NCBI RefSeq assembly: GCF_001949145.1
Contig: NW_019091420.1
Span: 291,279 to 355,278, forward strand
DNA: 64,000 nucleotides
Source: Acanthaster planci
Taxonomy: Eukaryota > Echinodermata > Asteroidea > Valvatida > Acanthasteridae
Reading direction: 5' to 3'
Shown here: one piece after another, positions 24,050 to 36,900 of the stretch
Position numbering within the stretch: position 1 is the first letter of the stretch
Layout of the letters: the number at the start of each line of letters is the position of its first letter
Notes under the pieces: generated by a model
Databases searched by the model: none
What the model saw: only the letters and a program-made list of their open reading frames with translations
What the model was told of the DNA's origin: nothing
Program-made: the position numbers and the translations under genes

Positions 24050-24233
24050 TATCACCATAACCCCCTCTCCTGAAAGGCCATATACGCCTCCTGCACGTGA
24101 TTTCTGTATGAGGTCTTGTGTGCATGTTGAAACTGTGATTATAAAGACAAACACAGAAATTGACTGGAGCGGAATTCGAACCTACGACCTCTGGAACTCC
24201 ATACCATTGTTCTACCATCTGAGCTATCCCATC
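24050..24233 (-). mobile_element. tRNA-derived SINE (degenerate)
   Basis: On the minus strand, 24233 down to 24162 can be laid out as a 72-base tRNA-like cloverleaf. The acceptor arms are GATGGGA/TCCAGTC (6 of 7 pair), the A-box-like element is TAGCTCAGATGG and the B-box is GGTTCGAATTCC. The anticodon loop would hold GGA, but D, anticodon and T stems each carry mismatches, so this is a SINE head or tRNA pseudogene and not a working tRNA. The non-tRNA body continues to about 24050; its 3' end is not defined. Confidence 0.65.
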
Positions 24234-27200
24234 CCCTACTTTGGTGGTTCTCCCCATTTGTTAATATCTCTCTATTCGAGGGGGCGCAAGCCAGAAGCCA
24301 TTAAACCATCTAGCCAGGGATCACACCCAAAAACACGCTACAACCTGGGATCCTCTCTAAAATCATTTGTAAGCACCTAGTCAGTTTCCAGTATAATCTG
24401 TTTCATGTTCAAACTGATTCGATTTTCGTGTATAAAAACACATTTATTTAAAGTCGTGCACAATCCCAAGTTTATTAATATTTGATCACAATATTTTCAC
24501 AACCAGAAAAATAATCTTGAAGAGAGTGGTGTTTTGTATATCTGACTTGTCATACGGTCTGTCTGAATGGGCATAATGATGAATCTCGCCTTTTTAGCCT
24601 CTCTCTCTATTTTCCCCGCCCTTCTTTAGCATCGAAACTTGGGTTCGCCGCGTTGCCACATCACCGTAGCACGTCATGCACTCATTGCATGCACGAGCAG
24701 ACGCTGGAAGAGGCCATAGACTGGTCTACCTTTTACCGCAGGTTGCCTTTTATTGTCCGGAATTGTTAACTCATTGTCCTTTTCAACAGTCGATCAATAC
24801 AGTGAAGGCTTTTTGTCGTGTCTGTAGCTCTCGGCATGTTAGGGATAGATCACGTAGCTCCATGACCAAGCAGAAATGACCGGTAATAATGTGAACGCGC
24901 CTTACGTGAATAGCTATTAAGTGACATAATCCTCCGTATTAAAGTCGTGTTCTTTGATTGAGGGCTTCAAAAACCAACACCCAATCGATGTCTTCTTCAG
25001 AGAGACAAGTGACACGGTGACCATCGACAGGCCTACGTGGCATGATTTGTTTATTAACAGGTAAGAATTCCCAAGCATGAAAACGAAGCCGACCCTTCAG
25101 GACTTGTCTTATATGTATCCGGTGGGCATTAATGTACGACAAGTGGTGGGATTCTTGACCAAATCTTGCTCTGAAGTGCCACGGTACTTTGTGACCGTCG
25201 CCAGCGTACGACTTGCTTGGCCTGGCTACGTCGTTCACGTTGTCATTGTTCACGTCGTTGACATTGCTTGGAAATAGTGTTATCATCAGAACTTCGTACA
25301 TCCAGAAGATTGAGGTTTCTACTACAAACCCTGTTAAGAATTTTCCTGCATTGCACGCTTTCAGTATTTTAAGTTTTAATTTGTCTTATCGATGTCATAC
25401 ACAACTTCGCAGAGTCCTGAAATTCCGAAGCGCTGGAATTGTTCCACTTTATTCCGATTTTGTCATTTGTCACTACGGCAGAGTTGAGATCATCAGAATG
25501 CCTGTTGATATTCAGAGGACATGGGTGTCCCTCCTTCAAGGTACGGTCGAAGAATGGAATCATGGAATCCGGTGCCATGTCTTGTAATTCAGATTTTCTG
25601 CTTGATGGGTCGCTGTAACCCGGATGCTGTGTCATTGATATAGTCAAAGAATAGCGCCCTTAATAGAGCGATCAGGTTTTAAGAACATAATGTCAAATTA
25701 AAAAAGTGTGCGTGCATACAGTAAGTAGATTATACGTTGTAAATTGCAAGATATGTGTGACTAACTGCACTTAATTGCCTTGAACTAGAAATTCTCATTA
25801 CAGAATCCTGAACACACGTGCATCTTTCAGTGAGAATCCAAACTGCTTTTTATTTCTAAGAAGGAGAAGAGTGGTTGGTTTCATTGGTACTGCCCGTCCC
25901 TCCGGAGAACGCCGGTAAAACCCGTTTAATGACCCCTTCGGTGAATACCGGAATATACCCTGATCCCGTGCCTTGTGTAAATACATGTAGCAACAGCTGC
26001 AATGGGATCATGGAGGTTGTGATGTTCCTTCCTCCGCGATGGATCAACCTGGGCATTATAGACACGCTGCCGATGACCTTCCGTGCTTGAGCTCTGACTT
26101 AAGACGTTCATGACCTCATCGAACCCGGAACCTGTAATCTATATAATTTGGTTGCATTAGTTATTTGACGGTGCAAAATGCAGTATGCGCGTCCACATTT
26201 CAATCAGATTTACGCAAAGTGCAATCATGTGCAGTGTGGAGTAAGATCTATCGGCTCGTGTTTTGACGTTGCATCGTTGAAGATTTGAAGTAGGACGGCC
26301 TGTCTAAAATTACGCAGTTTGTCAGTTTTTTCGGTCATTTTCCCCTCTAATTGATCGATGTGAAAAAAATATGGGGAATCTGTGGTACATGTACGTCCAT
26401 TCGGTTGCTTTCATTTTTCACATGTTTCTGTATATTGCTTCAAAACAACCTTTTCGACTTGTTTGTTTATATATTTATAACAGTTTCATATGTTGCTATA
26501 GTTTTATTGAGAAGGCCGTTGCGATGACGTTTTCGCCAAAGAAAATTTTGGGTGCCTCGACAGAGTTTAGGAAAACTCTTTCTTCTTTAGTTGTTCGCGT
26601 TGTTTGAACTAGACGTCAGCAAATTGAGTTCGTCAACTCTTCGAATCCTACCGGCACCAGATTGTTTTTTTCCTCCCAGAAACTGGCAAACATAAGAAGG
26701 TCTTCCTCACATTGTACAGACGTCCGTTTGGATTTCCACGACATTGTATTCAGCGTGGGGAACATTCATTCCGATTCCCTCAGTCGTATCGTATCGTATC
26801 TTCCGGTGTCAAAACATATGGTCGCTGTGCCGCCACTAAGTGTCAGTCCCAAAGTCTGACAAGATACTCCCGTATCTAAATGTATGGTCAAAATTATAAT
26901 AATTTAAAAATGTCAGCGATGAAATGAATCCCTGGTGATGCCTTTGTCAGACAATCTGCACGCGTATGACACAGGTCTTTGATGTGACAGACACATGTTC
27001 CTTCATTGGAGCGTCCCGATTTATAATTCACGTTTACTTAACCTCCAGCATGGTATCTAGAAGAACTTTGTGTACACCCATGTTCATTATTTATGAAAGG
27101 GATAGGTAGAGAAACGCAAACAGGTTAATCTTATGCGTATCCCAGGGACAGAAAATTACCCGTGGATCGACCACGAACTTCTCTTTGTTTGACGGACAAT

Positions 27201-27995
27201 AAATGTACTAGTGAACAAAAGCTACCCTACACAAGGAAATAGGTTTATCATGATGATAGATTGCTTGTCAGAAGGTAGTCATTAATTCCATGTTTTGCAC
27301 GGGAGCGATATTGTTAGTGCATAATGACTTTCAAATGGCCATAGCTGCTCCTGACTACGTACTTCAACTGTGTTGAACAGTAATAACTACCACTGTCTTT
27401 CCCACCGATGGGCTCTCACTTGCTGAAGGGTTAATTCTGTATCCTCAGTTGTATAATAACTTTAGCGCAATGTACCTGGGCTTACGTTAATTATTGATAA
27501 TTGGACAGTTGGTGGGACGTCACAGGAAAAAATCTTCTCACGGGGCTGTGTGGTGTTACCGACGTTAACGACTGGTATTGTGCATGGTAAATTGTTGAAA
27601 GTTGCCCCCTGAGCAATCAGCGGCGACCGTAGACATTGACCTGCGTGCGGAATGGCAAGGACGATGGCATTGGTTACGAGGACAGCGACGACGATATACC
27701 ATGTATCATTATTGCAGTGAAGAGTAAAGAGGAAGGGAAGAAGGTGATTGAGTGTTGTAAGCCACAATTACAATAATGACAACCTGTGCAGGAAGAAGTG
27801 GTTAGCGTTTTATGAGTAAAAAGCAGGCATCAGCCGGCCGTAACATTGGATTCACAGCCAGGTGGATGGCCCAGATTGTCAGTGCATAGGCCTAGACGAC
27901 TCCACCTGTGACGACTCTATCCCTCTTTATTGTGAATGCTTTGATTTGAGACACCCTTTCTTCCGTGTGCATTGCAGTACCGCTCCCCTGGTAGA

Positions 27996-30900
27996 ATGGA
28001 GGCGGCCGACAAGGCAACTTCCCTGCTGGTATTCCACAGGGACCGCCTCAGTAAGCTCAGGGGGGGCATATCCCGCGTCCTGGAGGCTTTTGTTGATGTA
28101 CTCGACGACAAGGGAGGGATCGCAAGCAACGAACCTGCTGAAGTTAGGAAGCAGCTCCAGGAAATTGTAAGAAGCCAATTATTAGTTAAAAGAAATTAGG
28201 TGTTAGGAGAGAAAGTAAACCCTCTGTGATTTTTCTTTGTGCGGCATTGTTTAGTGTCAAGAAGTTCGGGGCAGTTATAACCTAACTTACCTTGAATGAT
28301 CGAATGAAATGTTCGGTGTAATTTGTCAGAATCGCGTCGATACAGGCATTTATGTGTTAATGTTCCTGAAGTTCTCCTATTACTTGGAAGAACGTGTTGG
28401 TGGCTGATATGAAAATTTTCACCTTGATTCGATTTAGATCAATGGTGTTTCTTGTCTAAGACTAGGGGAAGTTTTCCCCGGCGACAGTTGATGATGATGT
28501 GACCGTTATTTGCTTCTTTTTGGACGGTAGGAGGATACGTCCTGGAGCCGGATTCGTGAGCATTTTCTAGACCACCACGAGCCGTCAGAGGGGCCGCAGG
28601 AAGGGCGGAGCGTAGCCAGACTCCTCCTCGACTTCACCAACAAGTTGGATGACGTCAAGGATGCGCTGGAAGACAGGCTGAGGGTGAGTCTTGGACAGTG
28701 GAAAGACGTTTATCCATCTGGGAGTGGTCATAAATCATAAACAAAATTGCCTTCGTTTACCCACTACCTAAACCTATTTGACCAGGATTTGCTAAAAGAT
28801 GGAAAAATGATTAGCTACCGACACGTGCTTCTGAGAGTTACTTTTTTATTTTCAGTGAGTCGTCTCTCTGTCTGCTCATTATAAATTAGCTGTGTCATGG
28901 CTCATAAATTGTTGGGGTTTTTCATACCACACCAAAGTTAGTTTCAGTCGACCACCGTTCAATAATAAGACTTTTGTGAATTTGTTAAACGCAGGCACGA
29001 TGTAGGTCACGTCATACATCATTCACGTCTATCGGCGAATTTCTGTTTTGTTTAGTCACGCCTCGAATATCGAACGCAGAGACTGTTACAAGCCGGCAAT
29101 AATGCAGTCACAGCATATTGGAAAGCAGCGTTGCTCCGGTTGGAAGACGGACTGATTACCGCTTTCACGATCTGTAAATATGAGATGGAGAACGTGTTTG
29201 TACGTGCTCAGTGGGTTTTGTCCAGCTACGGTAGACCTCTTTCACAAGTTGCAAGAACAGAATCGGTGGGGCACGGAAGACACATGTATATAGCGTGGAA
29301 GTTTGAATACCTGCCTTTTCTAGTTTGTCAAGCCGTGTCGTGGCAACTGTTTGTGAAGTTCTGCATGGGTGATCTCCAAACTGGGTCGATTGGTCGGTTG
29401 ATTGGTTTCGCATCCGGTATCCATGCATTTCAAAGATTTCATCTTGTCTCTTAATCTCAACCCATCTAGGAACTTGCACAACAGAAAGAATCGACACTCC
29501 AGCAGGAAGTTAAAGATCTACAAAGTAGGTTTTGATAATCGTTTCGCTAGTGCTTACCCGATTCCTATTTTCCACTGTTGACTGTTGAACTTAAAGATGC
29601 CCGGAAAGTTTTTTTTTTCTAATCCGACAGTCGTGTTCAAAAGTTATGTGGAAAATAATTGGGATGAGGTCAAGAAATTGGATAACATGGTCATTATTGA
29701 ACCGATTGAATTTAATTCTTCATTCATTCCTTCGCAATGACTGGGCCTTGATGTTTTTTTCCCAACACACAGTTTTTGCATTGCTTAGTTTTTGCCATAT
29801 GAAAGAGGGTACTTCGTTTCCACAGAAAAGTTAACTGAGGAGAAGACGAGAGCGGCCGACCTGAAATGGAAACACCAGGAGCTGGCCGAGTCGTCGAGCT
29901 CGGAAAAACACCTGAAAGGAGTTCTCCATCAGCAGCTCAAGGAGAAGCAGGAAATGATAGCCCAGTAGGTTCAGTGATGTTAAGACTTTGGGAATACGGA
30001 GGCGCTGTGGTGCCTGTTCGCTCGTGCATTTGTCGTACTTTTTGCAGACAGCTCAATGCGAATGATGTGTTTGTTACGCTGCACCAGCCCACGCACATCG
30101 GAGATAAACACAAATTTGACTGACCAGACTTGAAGCGAAACACTTGTATGATCAGATGGTTCAAATTTTAATGCAGAGGCTAGTCATAATTAATTTGGCC
30201 TCAATAGGGCACCTTAATTACCACTCTAGCGAGGTAACGTTGTAACAAGATGTTTCAGCTAATTGTGGTGATATGTTTCCAAATCCTGTGTTAATCTTCT
30301 TTTGAGCAGGCTACAAAGAAATGGAACAGTTCAGCTCTGGGAGAAAGAGAAGGCCAAACTGCTAGAGGGCAGTAAACAGCGAGAGGAGAACCTCGCGCAA
30401 GAATTGGCGCAATTAAGGGACACGCACGAGGACATGAAAGACCGACTCAATCGACGAATCAAAGTGAGTGATTTCGCTTCTCTGGAATGAACTGTTCTTC
30501 CAAGCTAGTGCACTTTCTGGAGCACTCCACACAGTCGCTTTAAAGAAGTGATGTCTTTTGGTTCTATAAGGGACAGGATATTCGGGTTACTTTTGAACTT
30601 TCATTATGAATTATTTCTCATTTATTTACCGAGAGGAAATTTTTGTGTACTTCCTTTTAAAGGACCTGGAGGAAAAGGTGAAATTGGAACGAATGAAAGA
30701 CATTGTGAGCAAGCTTGCATCCAAGGACGGTAAGAACTAAATAGTTTGTGCATTTACATCGTCCTTTGGGGTTGCCCTGGACAAAACCTGCTCTTCCTTT
30801 TTTCAGCTGTTGAGACTGAGTTTATGAATAGGACGTTGTGGTGGTATTTGCGTGAACTTTGTGGTGGCTGCTTTCGCTTTCAGAAATTGAGGCCGATGTA

Positions 30901-33900
30901 GAATCTCTGAAGCGACAGCTGTACATCAAAGAGGTCGATCTGGCTCGGTTGGACCAGGAGCTTATCAACCAGCAGAGGCTGTTCGTGGGGTGCATCAAGG
31001 GCATCCAGAGAGACTTCAGGTCGGTGCTTAAACCCAATGACAAAGGAGGCTTGTGTTGCATTGCATTCGAACGCATGTGGCTCAGGACTCAATTTGGGAT
31101 TTACAGCATTGCTTAGTTTTTTTCATGTCTAAAGGGTAGTGCTAAAATTGCTGGTATGATTTGCTTGCAACTTCTTAAACTTCTGGTGATTTTTCGAATT
31201 CCTTCTGTATTAAAATTCGAAGTGTGGTGCCTCCAGCTCCTTTAAGAAGTCGCTTTCGTAGGAAAGCCGACCACAAGTCATTCAGTCTTAAATGACCTTT
31301 GATGCCAAGGTAATTCGGTGTCACTGTTAATCTCATTCATCTTACATCATTTGTAATTGCCACAACGCTTGTGATCGACCGAAACAATTCGGTACCTTTG
31401 TGTTAAGTTTGCTGATACGGCCTTTTGACAGAAATGTTTTTAAGTTTGCTCGTCAACAACATAACGTTACTACGCCCTGCAAAGGACTATGACGACTTTT
31501 TCTCCCGATCCATGCTTCAAAATACTCGAGAACAAACAGCCACAATCGACTTATTTTTTCACAATCACCAGACTTTGAGACTAGGGTAATTGGGGCCGAT
31601 CATCTCGATTTTGTTGTTTCCAGAGTGATGGAGGAAAGACAAGAAGGACGGAGGCTCCGAAAGGACGACCTGCAGAAGATGAACGCCATCCTAGACGCCA
31701 TCTTGGCCGGCGCTAAAGAGGCCCGATTGGAAATCACCAAGGCAGACCTGCCACTTCATTATATCGCAGTCCAAGAGGTAAGAGTTTTTCTGGTCCATCA
31801 ACCTGGCGAATCGGGAAGTAATGTCCAACCGAGTCCCTAAAAAATCCTACAGAAAGATGTTTTAAATGGCAAAGCGTATCGGATCAGACTAGGCCAATCG
31901 TCTAGTTTCCTCTTTGCGACATTTTTTGTTTTCTCGAATACTGCTGGCCTTGTAAAATCACGGAATTTGATGAGGAAAACGCGAGGCGTTCTGGGTAAAA
32001 TACCGCCATAATCAGCGCACCTCCTCCGTGCGCACGCAAGGCTGTTGACCACAGTACCAGTGAAAGAAGGGCCATCCAATAGAACCGAAGTGTGACGTCA
32101 CTGTGAACCAGAAAGTGCAGTGCAAACGAATGGAGTACCCGTGCGTGTTGGTTCACGCGCTGGTTCACGCGCTCATGCCTTTTACACACTAATTGCGCGC
32201 GTGACGTATTCACTTCGGTACCCTATGAGAGCTCAGAAAAATCAGTGGTGATATCAGCGCGCACGGATACGGCGGTACTGTGCAAGCGAGAAGTATTGGC
32301 GGGGCTGCGCGGTACAATGATCTATGATTGAGGGAATTGTGAATCATTCCGTCACTCCAACCAAATTTTGCAGTTATAACAAAGCCACGTGGTCAGATGA
32401 CGGCTGTTGTGTGAATGTTGATTGTGCTGCCCTATTTGTATGTGGCTTAATCATTTTTTTTCATTTTTGGCAGGATATTGTGGCACACCCAGCCAAAAGA
32501 ATGACCAGACCGAGGTAAATTTTTGCAGTTTTACTCAAATTATGTTTGAAAGGTTGGACCTCTTATGAAAAAGACAAACACTGAAGGAAATTAATATGCA
32601 TGTAATTGTTAGGTTTCGCTGCATGTTGTATAATTATTTTTAGAAATAATTAAAATTCAAAAGTATTAATTTTTTAGAAATAATTTTAAGAATTGTTATC
32701 AATGCAATGCACCCTGTTTCATTTCTCAGTATACTCGCTCCCGTCATCAGTCGACATCTTGAGACAATCGGGGATTCCCCATGTGCGTCACCTAAGTCCA
32801 GTCCACCTGGGAGTCCGAATCAAACGCCTCGTCGCTTCATGTCCCTAGACCTACCCCACCCAAACTCCAGTCCCGCTCTCTCGTCTCTCAGCCGATCGTC
32901 GACGATGCCGCTCATCGAGTCCTCGTCCGTTAACGGACAGGCGGTGTCTGCGAGGAGGCCACCGCCTTCGGGCAGGGCCAAGATCTCCGTAGAGGAGTTC
33001 GGTCTCATCCACAAATCCCCGAGGAGCGGCTTCGGGGCGCCGAAAACGCCGAGCTCGGGCACGAGCCCTTCCGGGAGGAGCCCGAACCTCACGCGAAACC
33101 ACCGCGCCACGTCGATCCCCGAGAGCGCACGGAGTCCCTCCCTGCGCAGGCGGCGTGCCGTGTCTTCACCCGTGCCCCCGGAACTGGCAAGTCTCGCCAG
33201 ACCGCCGTCAGTCAGTCCCAGAGAGCCGACTGGGGCGACGCTCTTGCCTGCGCCTCGCCAGCCTTCCAGAAGCGCGAGTCCGGGCGGGCGGAACGGGATG
33301 GCGTCAGCCCGGAAAGCTCGCGGGTCCGGTAAACTCAAAGCTGATACCGAGAGCTTGGGCGCTTCCAAGGAGGACGGCACCTCACAAGACGGCAAGCCTC
33401 AGGCCAAGAGTACACTGACTGGATCTGGTGACTTCCACCTTGAGAAAGGTATCTGACGATACGTTTTCATTTGTTCATTTCGGTTTTCAAGTGCCATGTG
33501 CTAAAAAGTTAAAAGCTGTCAAAAAAATCGTCCACGTCATTCCTACCATTGTCTGCTGATGATCGTGTTATGTGGTGAGCTTGAAATTAACATGACGTTC
33601 ATGTCATCACATTTTGCTGTTTGTTGACGTTAACTTTTTGAGACATGTGCCAAATTTGTCTCGCCACCAGTGCGTGCGCATGAAGCCAAAAATGCTATAA
33701 AGCCTGTAACAAGACCCGCAAAACAAAAAAAATGCAAAACCAGGAGCCTTTCCATATGTTTGTTTGTTTGTTCGTTTTTCATTGCATGTTGACTTGTGTC
33801 TTAACATTCCATCGTTAAAAGCAAGAAGAAATCCGAAAGCCTGGAGGTACAAATGGAATGCCGGGATTGCCATTTGTGTCTGAACCGTCAGACCTGGGTT

Positions 33901-36900
33901 GAAGTTGTTTAAGTCATTTTCTGGTTGTGTTACATCGTCATGAATACAAAAAAATGAAGAACAATTTTATCATAAAGAGATTGCTAAGATCATTTTTAAC
34001 CCTGAAGTTAAAAGACCTTTTTCAAAGGCTTTAAAGGCCTTTCAACAAATCTTGCGAAGTGTAAATCTATAGCTATTAATATGAACCCTTAAAGTGCTCA
34101 CATAAAGACAAGCCCCTTCGTTGTTTTTTTTTCTTCAGAATTTAAACCAAGATACCAAAAAGAGTAAACTTTGTTGCATCCGGTCATTATAACGTCCTCT
34201 GTATATTATGGAGCTGCGTTCTATACATTGTACATGTATATGCATTGATCCCGTTTGGTCGCATCTGGCGATGCATTAAAAAGCCGATCCCTATTCTTTC
34301 ACGGACCGCATTATGCTCATTCGATCCCGCATAACTCTGCACCAATGCCAATTCCGTATTCATGAGGCCCTCTGATTTGATTACTTTGCCATGAGCCCTT
34401 TTTTCCGTGCGTGTCGTTACGTCAGTAAAGCTCTGCATTCGCGTTGGCGACCTCAACTCATTTCACAAAGATAATTCGATTATGCGTGGCAAAAGCAAGC
34501 CGTGTGGCAAAGTGAAACTCCTTCACACGCGTGCATCTGGGAATGAGCCGGCATAGCAAACTCTACAGTAAGCTCGCTATGAAAGATCATCGCTCTTGCC
34601 TTGCAGCGAAGTTGCCAATTCCTAACCTCTGCGACACTGCAATCCTGTGCTCTTTCCTAGAAAACAATTACTACTACTGAAACCGATTTCTTTTTCATAA
34701 TAATAAATCAGGAAATTTTGAAGTGATTTATGTGTCAAATAGCATTTCAAGTTGCAGGTAAGAATCACATCGAGGGGGACTTATTTGCAGTCCAGTCCTG
34801 TTTTTAAGTGTTGTAGTCGAGTACTTTCTGAGTACCAACGTTCTCTGCAAAATACTGAACTGGGTAAGACGAAGAGGGAATAAAGGCAGAGTGCACAGGC
34901 ATTTGATTGTAAATGTGCAAGGGTAAGATTACAAAATAAATGTTAGACTTCAGACACTCCCAGTTGTGTAAAATATAAGTTTTAAGGAGAAAAGTACTCG
35001 GAAAGTACTTGGCCGAGTACTTTCCGAGTAATTTTGTCCTAAAAAGTTAATTTTAATCAAACAGTGATGGTCTGAAGTCATTATGTTGCTTTGTAATCTT
35101 ACCTTTATGCATGTACCATCAAATGCTGATGTACTTCAGCTTTGTTCCCTTCTAACTAGTTAAATGTTTTGGTAGAAAACTTGGTTCTCGAAAAGTACTC
35201 GACTACATCACGTAGTTGTTTTTTTCAGAAGGCACCACTAATGAATGAAAACGGACTCAGGGTATCTGCTTAGAATCCCCCCCCCAAGTGGGAGGAGCTG
35301 GTATTATATCAGCAGGGAAAACAGAAAGTCGAAAGTCCAAGGAACTATTGAAATAAAAATACTGCTAATTCCCGCATTCGAGCTTCCAATGTTTCAGGGA
35401 GTTTAGTCCTCTTCAGGCGAACAACATTTTTACTGAATCTGTCCATAATCGGTGATTATAATGCATGTTTATGATTCTCTGTCGCGATAGTCGCCCCTGA
35501 AGTGCGTTGCGCACTAATAAATTACTCTATTCCTGGAGTCAAATTACTGCTCGATGATGGAAGCTCTGGCGCCAAAATGTGTACATAAACAGCGAGATTG
35601 ATTTGAAATGTCGCTTTGAAGTTAACCTTGTTTTCTGTGTCAGATTGCGCTAAATCTGTTCGGGAGCATGGTCCCATAATTGCAGTGTGTGTTTCTTTAC
35701 AGAAAAAAAGTGTGGATTTCTTTGTATTCATTTATGTTCATTGAATAACATATTTGCATATAATATTCGCTGTTTTTGTCATTGCTCATGCTGTTTGAGA
35801 GCAATTGTGGGCCGTTTCATTGTTGCTTGCTTTCTTTTTTTATTTTCACCTCTGTCTCCACTGTGGCTTTTGCGGTGTTGTTGTCGTGTATGCACGTCAT
35901 TGTGAACAAAGCAGGGAACCAGCGAGGAGACAATAAAAGCTTTAACGCAACGCAGTTTTTCGGGACAGGTTTGGAGCTTTCTTTTTGAAACCTTTGTAAC
36001 ATAAAAGAATTATATCCATGGATCCATACCAACAGTAAACATCACGCAACATCAGTACTGTGTGCAAATCATTTTTTAGCGTTTCCGTTACTATGGATTG
36101 CTTTTGCATTTTTGCTGTAATGGCTTTTTGTGACTGCTCAGTGACGTCATGTTATGCTAATGCCAGTGCAACCATAAATGAGCAAAGTAAACGACAAAAC
36201 AAAAGCCTTGTGTTATCAAAACCACCAATAGTTGACAGTTGTAAAACCGTCAGTAGGTGATTTACGTAAATCACCTAAAGCACATAAACCAACACAAAAG
36301 CAATATACATAAAAAATGACATGGATTCAAATCTGATTTGTATTTATTGTTTTCGTTAAAATGTGTTAAAATGGGCCCCCCAAAAAATTAATGACATCTG
36401 TTCACGCATTTGTGATCATTTGCAAGTTGTTAAATAATTATTTTATCTTAAATAGTGTATTATATATATACAATATATTTAACAATAATAAATATGCCTA
36501 AATATTATATTGAAAATTTGGATTATTGAAAATATTTACACCCCTGATTTCTAGCGCGCAGTCATTTTCAAAGGGCTAGTAGTTTAATTTAATAAAGCAA
36601 TCTTTCACGCATCCTAATAAACGCAGATACATTAGTCCCATTCTGACAGTCCTGACATGCGCAGAACCTCGCACTTTTTGGCTTTTTGCCAAATAGCAAT
36701 GTGACTTCAGCAACACCAGGAGAAATTGTAATCACTGGTGGGTGAAGCAAGCGTGATGCTTCGACTCTTTGCTTGCAACATCAGGGTTGAATCTTTGTTG
36801 ATACAGATTTGCAAAATAAAGGCGCCTTTCCATATGCGCGTCAAGACTTGCACCAAGCGTTGCGTATCCGTCAGATCCCACCCCCGGGGGGGGCGATTCT

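Larger units (their letters stand above)
16781..27995. other. 11-kb gene-poor region between genes C and D
   Basis: I found no exon series with compatible splice phases and no recognisable protein domain. The content consists of the repeats and hairpins listed separately, short homopolymers (for example T/G runs at 19170-19204), and otherwise unique AT-rich sequence. Open frames here are short or lack exon borders. Confidence 0.5.

Noticed and set aside
24162-24233. Functional tRNA gene on the - strand
   Set aside because: D, anticodon and T stems contain mismatches and the sequence continues into a SINE-like body.
27462-27767. 101-residue - strand frame with a hydrophobic stretch
   Set aside because: No exon borders or domain, and codon use is unremarkable; probably chance.
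32820-33395. 191-residue open frame on the - strand
   Set aside because: It is the antisense of the GC-rich Ser/Pro exon of gene D, which is supported by phase-matched splicing.
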